Assembly (NCBI GenBank): GCA_026989655.1
Contig: JALSIX010000150.1
Location: forward strand, 1-36,171
Source of the DNA: Caldilineaceae bacterium
GTDB lineage: Bacteria; Chloroflexota; Anaerolineae; Caldilineales; Caldilineaceae
Direction: 5' to 3'
Length of the DNA: 36,171 nucleotides
Part shown: positions 24,131 to 33,800 of the stretch, in pieces
Position numbering within the stretch: the first letter of the stretch is position 1
How the letters are laid out: every line of letters starts with the position of its first letter
Notes under the pieces: model-generated
Databases searched by the model: none
What the model was told of the DNA's origin: nothing
The model's input: the letters and a program-made list of their open reading frames with translations, nothing else
Position numbers and translations under genes: made by a program

Positions 24131-26377
24131 ATGGTCTGGCTGCAACGCACCCTGGCCGTCGTCGTCTCCCTGCTCGCGGTCCTGGTCGCGGCCTTCCTCT
24201 CCCTGGGCTTCCTCCCGGTCGCGGAGGATCCCCCCATGGACCCGCGCCAGGGTGGAGCCGGGGCCCGCAGCGTGGAGCCCAGCTGGAGCGGCCTCCAACG
24301 GGCATTCCCGCCCATGGACAGCCCCCCCGACACCCCCCAGACCCCCGAGGCCGTGGAGCTGGGCCGTCTCCTCTTCTTCGATCCCGTCCTCTCGGGCGAC
24401 GACCGGATGAGCTGTGCCTCCTGTCACCATCCGGACCTGGGCTTCGCGGACGGGCAGGCCCATCCCGTGGGCGTGGAAGGCGAGATCCTCCCCCGCCACA
24501 CCCCCACCCTGTGGAACGTGGGCTGGGCCCGGCCCCTCTTCTGGGACGGCCGCGCGGAGACCCTGGAGGACCAGGCCAGCACCCCCCTCACCCACCCCCA
24601 GGAGATGGCCGCCGATCCGGAACAGATCCAGGCGGACCTCCGGGCCATCCCCGAGTACGTGGCCCGCTTCCAGAAGGCCTTCCCCAACGACCCCCAGCCG
24701 GTCACCTTCCAGAACGTGCGTCGGGCCCTGGCCGCGTTCCAGCGCACCCTGATCTCGGACGACAGCCCCTTCGACCGCTTCGCGGCCGGGGACGTGAACG
24801 CGCTGACCCCGGCCCAGCGCCGAGGCCTGAACCTCTTCCGCAGTGCGGCCACCCGCTGTTTCGAGTGCCATACACCGCCCCTGTTCACCAACAACACCTT
24901 CCGGGTCATCGGCGTGCCCGAGGAACCCGGCGTCCAGGATCCCGGTCGGGCCGGTGTGGCCCCGGACGCGCCGGCCGGCGCCTTCCGGGTGCCCACCCTG
25001 CGCAACGTGGCCCTCACCGGGCCCTACATGCACAACGGCGCCTTCGAGACCCTGGAGGAGGTGATCGATTTCTACGCGCAGGGAGGCGGCCGGGCCTTCG
25101 GCCAGGAGAACGTGGACCGTTTCGTCCTGGGCTTCGAACTGAGCGAGCAGGAGCGAGCCGACCTGGTGGCCTTCCTCCTGGCCCTGACGGACGAGTCCCA
25201 GATGCCCCCCATCCCCCAGGAGGTGCCCTCTGGCCTGCCGGTGGTGCCCCGGAAGGAGAACCCCGCCCGGGAGCGGGTGGCCCAGGTCAACGTGGCCAGC
25301 AGCCGGGCTACCCAGGAGGAGCGCCCACCCCGGGTCTGGCGGGTGGAGCCCGGCCAACGCATCCAGGAGGTGGTGGACCAGGCCCGGCCGGGAGACACCA
25401 TCGAGATCGCCTACGGGGTCTACCGCCAGAACGTGGTGGTGGACGTGAGCGGCCTGACCCTGCGGGGCATCCCCAACGAGGCCGGCCAGTGGCCCATCCT
25501 GGACGGGGAGAACCGCCTGGTGGACGGCATCGTCTCCAGCGGGAACGACTTCACCGTGGAACGGCTCCACCTGCGCAACTATCAGGGCAACGGCATCCTG
25601 GTGGAAGGGGTTCGGGACGTGGTCCTGCGGGACCTGCGGGTGGAGAACACCGGTGTCTACGGGGTCTATCCGGTCCACAGCAGCGGGGTCCTCATCGAGC
25701 GGGTAGAGGCCACGGGCATCAAGGACGCCGGCATCTACGTGGGCCAGTCCGAGGACATCGTGATCCGGGGATCGGTGGCCTACAGCAACGTCATCGGCAT
25801 CGAGGTGGAGAACAGCGTCAACGCGGAGGTCTACGACAACGAGACCTACCACAACACCGTGGGCATCTTCTTCGACCTGTTGCCCAACCTGACCAGCAAG
25901 GTCGCGGTCGGGGGGAAGATCTACAACAACCGGGTGGAGAACAACAACCATCCCAACTTCGCGGACCCGGACATGATCGCCGCCCGGATCCCCTCCGGCA
26001 CCGGGATGCTCCTGTTGGCCGTGGACGAGGTGGAGGTGTACGACAACGTGATCCGGGGCAACAACTCCGCGGGCATCGCCATCTACCGGCTGACCATCGC
26101 CTTCGACCCCGACACCATCGACGTGGCCGACCGGCCGGAGCGGATCTGGATCCACGACAACCTGTTGGAGGGCAACGGCCGGAACCCGGATCCCGCCCTG
26201 GCCGACCTGGGCATCCCCGGCGCGGATATCCTCTGGGACGGGAGCGCGTGGAGCGTGGTGGTGGACCAACCCGGTGTGCGCACCTTCCCCCCGCTGATCC
26301 CGTCCAGCGACTGGCCAGAGTGGATCCGCAAGGCCTACTGGCAGCTCCTGAACTTCGCGGTCCAGCGTCTCATGTGA
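24131..26377 (+). CDS. Fusion of di-heme cytochrome c peroxidase (MauG/CcpA-like) and right-handed parallel beta-helix
   Basis: This 748-residue exported protein starts at the ATG at 24131 (GAGGTG upstream). An N-terminal signal or anchor helix covers residues 7-30. Residues 72-355 form a bacterial di-heme peroxidase: [14 protein letters not shown], heme 1 CASCH (Cys95, Cys98, His99), [11 protein letters not shown], heme 2 CFECH (Cys243, Cys246, His247), [18 protein letters not shown] with Met300 as a likely heme ligand, and [10 protein letters not shown] linker of about 45 residues follows. From about residue 400 come beta-helix coils rich in Asn and Val, such as [20 protein letters not shown] and [20 protein letters not shown], with a PbH1/NosD-like look. 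Such peroxidases normally end after the first part. Whether the helix binds a polysaccharide or alters the heme reaction is unknown. Confidence 0.92.
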   Translation: MVWLQRTLAVVVSLLAVLVAAFLSLGFLPVAEDPPMDPRQGGAGARSVEPSWSGLQRAFPPMDSPPDTPQTPEAVELGRLLFFDPVLSGDDRMSCASCHHPDLGFADGQAHPVGVEGEILPRHTPTLWNVGWARPLFWDGRAETLEDQASTPLTHPQEMAADPEQIQADLRAIPEYVARFQKAFPNDPQPVTFQNVRRALAAFQRTLISDDSPFDRFAAGDVNALTPAQRRGLNLFRSAATRCFECHTPPLFTNNTFRVIGVPEEPGVQDPGRAGVAPDAPAGAFRVPTLRNVALTGPYMHNGAFETLEEVIDFYAQGGGRAFGQENVDRFVLGFELSEQERADLVAFLLALTDESQMPPIPQEVPSGLPVVPRKENPARERVAQVNVASSRATQEERPPRVWRVEPGQRIQEVVDQARPGDTIEIAYGVYRQNVVVDVSGLTLRGIPNEAGQWPILDGENRLVDGIVSSGNDFTVERLHLRNYQGNGILVEGVRDVVLRDLRVENTGVYGVYPVHSSGVLIERVEATGIKDAGIYVGQSEDIVIRGSVAYSNVIGIEVENSVNAEVYDNETYHNTVGIFFDLLPNLTSKVAVGGKIYNNRVENNNHPNFADPDMIAARIPSGTGMLLLAVDEVEVYDNVIRGNNSAGIAIYRLTIAFDPDTIDVADRPERIWIHDNLLEGNGRNPDPALADLGIPGADILWDGSAWSVVVDQPGVRTFPPLIPSSDWPEWIRKAYWQLLNFAVQRLM

Positions 26378-26468
26378 TGGGACGATGCGACAGCCGGAGG
26401 CGCCCGTCCATGGCCCCCTCCGTCCCCCCGCCCCACACCCACTGCCCGAACCTCTGAGGAGGAGATCC

Positions 26469-27437
26469 GTGAAGGCCATTCGAGTCCATCGCACCGGAGA
26501 TCCGGACGTGCTCCAGTTGGAGGAGGTCCCCGTGCCAGAGCCGGCCGCCGGCCAGATCCGGGTGAGGTTGGCCGCGATCGGCGTGAACTTCATCGATACC
26601 TATCACCGGCGAGGCTGGTACCCGGTGTCGACGCCCTTCACCCCCGGCGTGGAGGGCGCGGGCACCGTGGATGCAGTGGGCCCCCAGGTCACCGAGTTCC
26701 AGGTGGGCGACCGGGTGGCCTACTGCATGCAGATAGGCTCCTACGCGGAGTACGCGGTGGTGCCGGCCCGGCTGGCGGTGAAGCTGCCGCCGGAGCTGGA
26801 CTTCCAGCAAGCCGCCGCGGCCATGATCCAGGGCCTGACGGCCCACTACCTGGCCTGTTCCACCTATCCCCTGGGGCCGAAGGACACCTGCCTGGTCCAC
26901 GCGGCGGCCGGCGGCACCGGCGCGCTCCTGGTCCAGATGGCCAAGATCCGCGGGGCCCGGGTGCTGGGGACCGTCTCCACCCAGGAGAAGGCCCGGATCG
27001 CCCAGGAGGCCGGCGCGGACGCGGTGATCCGTTACACCCAGGTGGACTTCGTGGAGGAGACCCGTCGCCTCACCGGCGGCCGGGGCGTCCAGGTGGTCTA
27101 CGACTCGGTGGGCAAGGAGACCTTCCACCGCAGCCTGGACTGCCTGGCCCCCCGGGGCTACATGGTCCTCTTCGGCCAGGCCAGCGGCGTGGTGCCTCCC
27201 TTCGATCCCCAGATCCTGAACCAAAAGGGCTCCCTCTTCCTCACCCGGCCCAGCCTGGGCCACTACATCCTGGACCGAGAGGAGCTCCTGGCCCGGGCCC
27301 GGGACCTCTTCGGGTGGCTCCGGGAAGGCCGGCTCCGCCTCCGCATCGACCGGATCTTCCCCCTGGCCCAGGCCGCGGAGGCACATGGCTACCTGGAGGC
27401 CCGCCAGACCAAGGGCAAGGTGCTGCTCGTCCCCTAG
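26469..27437 (+). CDS. Zeta-crystallin-type NADPH:quinone oxidoreductase
   Basis: This 322-residue enzyme starts at the GTG at 26469 behind [28 protein letters not shown] and [15 protein letters not shown] are typical of the quinone oxidoreductase branch of the MDR superfamily, and [13 protein letters not shown] is the family GroES-fold motif. The nucleotide loop AAAGGTG is at residues 145-151. The zinc ligands of alcohol dehydrogenases are absent, as expected. It would reduce quinones or other enones with NADPH in the cytoplasm. The gap after the beta-helix gene is 91 bp and shows no promoter, so read-through is possible. Confidence 0.93.
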   Translation: MKAIRVHRTGDPDVLQLEEVPVPEPAAGQIRVRLAAIGVNFIDTYHRRGWYPVSTPFTPGVEGAGTVDAVGPQVTEFQVGDRVAYCMQIGSYAEYAVVPARLAVKLPPELDFQQAAAAMIQGLTAHYLACSTYPLGPKDTCLVHAAAGGTGALLVQMAKIRGARVLGTVSTQEKARIAQEAGADAVIRYTQVDFVEETRRLTGGRGVQVVYDSVGKETFHRSLDCLAPRGYMVLFGQASGVVPPFDPQILNQKGSLFLTRPSLGHYILDREELLARARDLFGWLREGRLRLRIDRIFPLAQAAEAHGYLEARQTKGKVLLVP

Positions 27438-27716
27438 AGGCCCCGAGGCCGAGAAGGCCTGCCCCGGTTCCCCCAGGGAGCGGCAGATAAGGCGGGCCTC
27501 TCCGAAATCCCACACCGGGCGGGGGCGGTCTGGCCCCGGCGCCACCAGGGCCCCCTGGGATGGGGAGCCCCCTCCGCCCCCGTCCCCGCCCCACAGACGC
27601 CAACCTCCGTGGACCCATCTCCCACCTCCTCTGGTCCCGGCTCCAGCGCGTTCCGGAACGCTGGATCCGCTCCCAGGTGCCCCCAGCCCCTCCTCCAAGG
27701 GCGTGTCCGGGGTCCC
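27438..27716. other. Intergenic region before the subtilase promoter
   Basis: I find no gene here. The sequence is C-rich on the plus strand. It contains a 12-bp perfect palindrome CGTTCCGGAACG (27649-27660) and a short inverted repeat CCAGGG/CCCTGG near 27546. There is no terminator with a T-run after the oxidoreductase gene. Confidence 0.6.
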
Positions 27717-27745
27717 TTGTCAGGCCCCTTCCTTTGCGGTATAGT
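27717..27745 (+). promoter_or_regulatory. sigma-70-type promoter of the subtilase gene
   Basis: -35 TTGTCA (27717-27722), 17-bp spacer, -10 TATAGT (27740-27745). The start would be near 27752, about 60 nt before the ATG at 27813. Confidence 0.8.
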
Positions 27746-27812
27746 AGAGCCGACGACCTCACCGGACCTCACATCGCGAGAGATGCCCCCGTCCGAAGGG
27801 AAGGAGAGTGCC

Positions 27813-30800
27813 ATGCACCGCCGTTGGGTCTTGCCGTTCGTCCTGGTGCTCGTCCTCGTGGGCAGCCTGGGGCTGGTTCCCCTCCATCTCCTGGCCACCG
27901 AGGAGGAGCCCCAGCCCACCTTCGTGCCCGACGAGCTGCTCATCCGCTTCCAACCCGATCTGCCGCCGGAGGAGATCCAGGCCTTCTACCAGGAGTACGG
28001 CCTGACGTTCCAGGAGGACCTGACCCCGGATCCGGAGGCCCAGGCCCCTCTGGTGCGGGCCAAGTCGCCCCAGGAGATCGACCAGGGGCTCCTGGAGACC
28101 ATGCAGCGGGATCCTCGGGTCCTCTACGCGGAGCCCAACTACATCCTCCAGGTGGCCAAGATGCCCGACGACCCGGACTTCGACAAGCTCTGGGGGCTCC
28201 ACAACACCGGGCAGACCGGCGGCAAGGTGGACGCGGACATCGACGCGCCCGAGGCCTGGGACATCGGCACCGGCTCCAAGAGCGTGATCGTGGCCGTCAT
28301 CGACACAGGGGTGGACTACAACCACCCGGACCTGGTGGACAACATGTGGACCAATCCCAAGGAGTGTCCCCAGGGCCCGGGCAAGTGCCAGGCCAACGGC
28401 AAGGACGACGACGGCAACGGCTATGTGGACGACTTCTACGGCGTCAACACCATCACCGGCAGCGGCGACCCCATGGACGACTTCGGCCACGGCACCCACG
28501 TGGCCGGCATCCTGGGCGCCAGCGGCAACAACCAGGTGGGCGTGGTAGGGGTCAACTGGAAGGTCCGGATCGCGGCCTGCAAGTTCCTCAGCGCCAGCGG
28601 CTCGGGCACCACGGCCAACGCGATCAAGTGCTTCAACTACTTCAAGGACCTGGAGGAGAACCAGGGGATCCAGGTCCGGGTGACCAACAACAGCTGGGGC
28701 GGGGGCGGCGCCTCCCAGGCCCTGAAGGACGCCATGGCCGCGCTGGAGAACACCCTCCACGCGGCCGCGGCCGGCAACTCCAACTCCTCGGCCCCCTCCT
28801 ACCCCGCGGCCTACGACCTGGAGAACATCGTCTCCGTGGCCGCGACAGACCACAACGACGAGTACGCGGGCTTCAGCAACTGGGGCGTGCCCCACGTGGA
28901 CCTGGCCGCGCCCGGGGTGGGCATCCTCTCCACCGTGCCCAAGGGCTCCTGCCCCCTCTGCTCGCCCAGCGGCTACGCGTCGGCCAGCGGCACCTCCATG
29001 GCCACCCCCTACGTGGCCGGCGCGGCGGCCCTCATCTGGTCCCAGTACCCCAACCTGAGCGTGGCCCAGGTGAAACAGCGCATCATGGCCGGGGTGGACC
29101 TCCTGGACGACACCTCCAAGGAGACGGTGACCAACGGCCGGCTCAACCTCCTGAACTCCCTGGAGGAGGACGAGGTGCCTCCGGCAGCGGTCACGGACCT
29201 GACCGCCACCCAGACAGGCCTGGCCGCGATCCAGCTCACCTGGACCGCCACCGGCGACGACGGCTTCAAGGGCAAGGCCCACACCTACGACCTGCGCTAC
29301 AGCACCCAACCCATCGACGAGGAGACCTGGGACCAGGCCATCCAGGCCGTGGGCGAGCCCAAACCCCTGGCCCCAGGCACCCTGGAGACCTTCACCCTGA
29401 CAGGCCTGGAGCCCGACACCACCTACTACGTGGCCCTCCGGGTGCTGGACAACGTGGGCAACGCGTCCAAGATCTCCAACCTGGTGCTGGCCAGCACCCT
29501 GCAGGGCAAGCCCGTCTTCCAGGACGACATGGAGAACGGCCCCGGCGAATGGACCGTGGCCGGCATCGATGCCCTGTGGCACCTCTCCACCCGCCGCTCC
29601 CACAGCCCCGAGACCGCCTGGTACTACGGCATCGACGGCCAGTGGAACTACGACACCGGGGGCACCAACACCGGTGTCCTGGTCTCCCCGGTCATCGAGC
29701 TGGGCGCCGCCAAGGAGGCCCTGCTGGTCTTCTGGGAGTGGAGCCAGGTGGAGCAGAGCCCGGCCTTCGACCGCACCCGGGTCCAGGTCTCCACCGACGG
29801 CCAGACCTGGACCACGGTCTTCGAGTCCCACGGCACCAACGACACCTGGCAGCGCCGTACCGTGGACCTGACCCCCTACCTGGGCAAGGCCGGCAAGATC
29901 CAGGTCCGCTTCTGGTTCGACACCGTGGACAGCCGCTTCAACAAGTTCGAGGGCTGGTACATCGACGACGTCCAGGTGCTGGTCCCGGTGCCCAAGGCCC
30001 CGGAGGAGGCCATCCCCCGGCCCAATCTGGTCCTGCCCGAGACCAACATCGGCCTCCACCCCGCCCAGCCCACCGCGGGCCAGCCGGTCACTGTCCAGGC
30101 GGTGATCTTCAACCACGGCAGCGCGCCCGCGGAGAACGTGACGGTCCAGTTCCTGGACGTCAGCGGCGACGTGCCCGTGGCCGTGGGCGAGCCCCAGGTC
30201 ATCAGCCAGATCCCCGTGGGCGGCAGCGGCGGGGCCCAGGTCGTCTACGAGACCGAGGGGAAGGCCGGGGAACGGACCCTGCGGGTGGTGGTGGACCCGA
30301 ACGACGAGATCCGGGAGAGCAACGAGGGCGACAACCAGGCCGAACGGAGCCTGACCGTGGCCCCCCTGCCCCTGCCCAACCTGGTCATCACCCAGGACAA
30401 CGTGGGGTTCCAGCCGCCGGCCTTCAGCCCCGAGGAGCCCGTGACCATCCACGCGACCGTGCGCAACGACGGCCCCGTGGACGCGTCCAACGTCACCGTC
30501 CTCTTCCTGGACGTGACCGACCTGGGCGCGCCCGTGCCCATCGGCGACCCAGTGGTCCTGCCCCAGATCCCCGCGGGCGGCGCCGCGACGGCCACCATCA
30601 CCTACGACACCGGCCCCGGCCACCAGGACCGACGCATCGAGATCCAGGTGGACCCCGACAACTTCATCCAGGAGGCCAAGGAGACGGACAACCAGGTCCG
30701 GGTCACCCTCTCCATGGCCGAGGCTCCGGCCCCCAACCTGGTCCTCCTCCGGGAGAACGTGGACATCCGCCTGGAGACGATCAAGCCCGTGGTGGATGAG

Positions 30801-33800
30801 GGCGACCCGGTGGTCCTGGTGGCCACGGTGCTCAACCGGGGCGGTGTCCCCGTGCGGGATGTCCAGGTCCAGTTCCTGGACGCGACCGACCGCAGCGCGC
30901 CGGAGCCCATCCAGGACATCCAGGTGATCGACCGGATCCCGCCGGGCGGCAGCGCCACCGCCCAGGTCACCTACGACACCACCGGCCGCGCCGGCGATCG
31001 GACCCTCCAGATCCAGGTGGATCCCCACAACTTCATCCCCGAGACCCGGGAGACGGACAACAGGGTCCAGGTGACCCTGGCCGTGGCCGGTGCCCCCGAG
31101 CCCAACCTGGTGATCCTGGACGCGAACCTGGACGTCGCGCCGAGCACGGTCACCGCCGGGGAGCCGGTGACCGTCACCGGCACGGTGATCAACCTGGGCG
31201 ACGCGCCGGCCCCACAGGTGACCCTCCGCTTCATGGACATCACCCAACGTCCCCCCCAGCCTGTGGCCTCGGACCAGGTGGTGGAGACCATCCCACCGGG
31301 CGGCAGCGCCGCGGTCCAGGTGACCTACACCCCGGACGGCGAACCCGGCCAGCGCACCATCCAGGTCCAGGCCGACCCGGACAACTTCATCCCGGAGAGC
31401 GATGAGTCGGACAACGTGGGCCAGGTCCGCTTCACCCTGGCCCCCTCTCCCCTCCCGAACCTGCGCATGCTGGCGGACAACGTGGTCCCGGTGGGCGTGG
31501 GCCCCCAGCCCGTCCAGGCCGGCCAGCCGGTGACCTTCACCGTGGTGGTGCGCAACACCGGCGGGCTGGAGGCGGAGAACGTGGTGGTCCAGTTGGTGGA
31601 CCTGACCCACGGCCAGGTGGAGCGGATGGGGCCCTGGCAGGTCATCGAGGCCATCCCCCCTGGTGGCAGCGCCGCGGTCCAGCTCCGCTACGACACCACG
31701 GGCCGGGCCGGCTCCCGACGGCTCCAGGTCCAGGTGGACCCGAACAACCTGATCCAGGAGGCCAACGAGGCGGACAACCAGGCCGGCTTCCTGTTCCAGG
31801 TGGCAGAGGGCCCCCAGCCCAACCTGGTCCTGGTGCCCGAGAACGTGGGCTTCCATCCCCGGGAGCCCCGGGAGGGCGAACGGGTGACCCTCATCGCCAC
31901 GGTGCGCAACGACGGCGCGGCCCCGGCCCGCGATGTGGTCCTCCTCTTCACCGACGTGACCGAGGGCCAGCCGGTGCCCATCCAGGAAGCCCAGACCATC
32001 GACCGGATCCCACCGGGCGGCAGCGCCACTGCCCAGGTCACCTACCGGACCGAGGGCCGGACAGGCATCCGCTCCATCCGGGTGGTGGTGGACCCAGACA
32101 ACTTCATCGACGAGACGGACGAGACGGACAACCGGGTGACCGTGGAGCTGACCGTGGGCCCGGCCGCCGCGCCCAACCTGCGCATCACCTCGGCCAACGT
32201 GGGGATCGCGCCGCCACGCCCCCAGGCCGGCGAGCCCGTCACCCTGACGGCCACGGTCCTCAACACCGGGGGCGCACCGGCTCAGGGAATCCTGGTCCAG
32301 TTCCTGGACGTGACCGAGGGCCAGGAGCAGCCCATCGGCGAGAAGCAGGCCATTGCCGAGCTGGGCCCCGGCCAGAGCGCCACCGTCCAGGTCCCCTACG
32401 GAACCGAGGGCCGGGCCGGGAAACGGCGCATCCAGGTGGTGGTGGATCCGGACGTGACCGTGGCGGAGACGGACGAGACGGACAACCGGGCCATTGTGGA
32501 GCTGACGGTGGCCCCGGCCCCCCTGCCCGACCTCCTGGCCATCCCGCCGAACATCGGCCTGCACCCGGTGGTGGTGAAGGAAGGCGAGCCGGTGCAGGTG
32601 ACCGTGACCGTGCGCAACGCAGGCGGCGCGGCCGCGGAGGAGGTCACCGTCCAGATCCTGGACGCCAGCCAGAGCCCGCCCACCCCCATCGGGCCCCACC
32701 AGACCATCGACCGGATCCCGCCGGGCAGCAGCGCCACCGTGGAGGCCACCTACGAGACCGCCGGCCGAACCGGTCGACGGACCCTGCGGGTGGTGGTGGA
32801 CCCGAACAACACCGTCGTGGAGGAGCGGGAGGACAACAACCAGGCCGACCGGCCCCTGTTGGTGGTCGCCGAGCCAGGGCCCAACCTGGTCATGGAGGCC
32901 GAGAACATCGGCTTCGATCCGCCGGCCCCCGGAGAGGACACCCCGGTGACCGTCATCGCCACCGTCCGGAACGCGGGCCTCCTGGACGCAGAGGACGTGG
33001 TGGTCCAGTTCCTGGACGCGACCACCACGCCGGCCATGCCCATCGGCGATCCCCAGGTCATCTCCCGGATCCCCGCGGGAGGCAGCGCCACCGCCCAGGT
33101 CCTCTACCACCTGCAGGGCGTGGCCACCGACCGCAAGATCCAGGTGGTGGTGGACCCCACCAACAGGATCCGGGAGACGGACGAGACGGACAACCGGGCC
33201 ACCGCCACCCTGAAGCTGGCCGGCGTCCTCCGCCCCAACCTGGTCATGGAGGCCGAGAACATCGGCTTCGACAACCCCACCCCCCAGGAGGGCGAGCCGG
33301 TGACCGTCCGGGCCGTGGTCCGCAACACCGGCACCGTGGACGCCCAGGGCGTGGCCGTCCGCTTCGCGGACGCCACGGACCGCAGCGCGCCGGTGCCCAT
33401 CGGCGAGATCCAGACCATCCCCCAGATCCCGGCCGGCGGCAGCGGCATGGCCCAGGTGACCTACGACACCACCGGCAAGGTGGGCAAGCGGACCATCCAG
33501 GTGACGGTGGACCCGGCCAACTTCATCCTGGAGACCCGGGAATCGGACAACCAGGCCCAGGCCAGCCTGGTGGTCACCGAGACGGCCCGGGCCAACCTGG
33601 TGATGGTCGCGGCGAACCTGGGCTTCGACCCGCCCGAACCCCAGGAAGGCGATAGGGTGACCGTGCACGTGGTGGTCCTCAACCAGGGAGGCGCACCGGC
33701 CCGAGACGTGGCCGTCCAGCTCCTGGACATCACCGAGGCGCGGCCCGAGACCCTGGCGCCCCTCCAGACCCTGGCCCTGATCCCGCCCGGAGGCTTCGGG

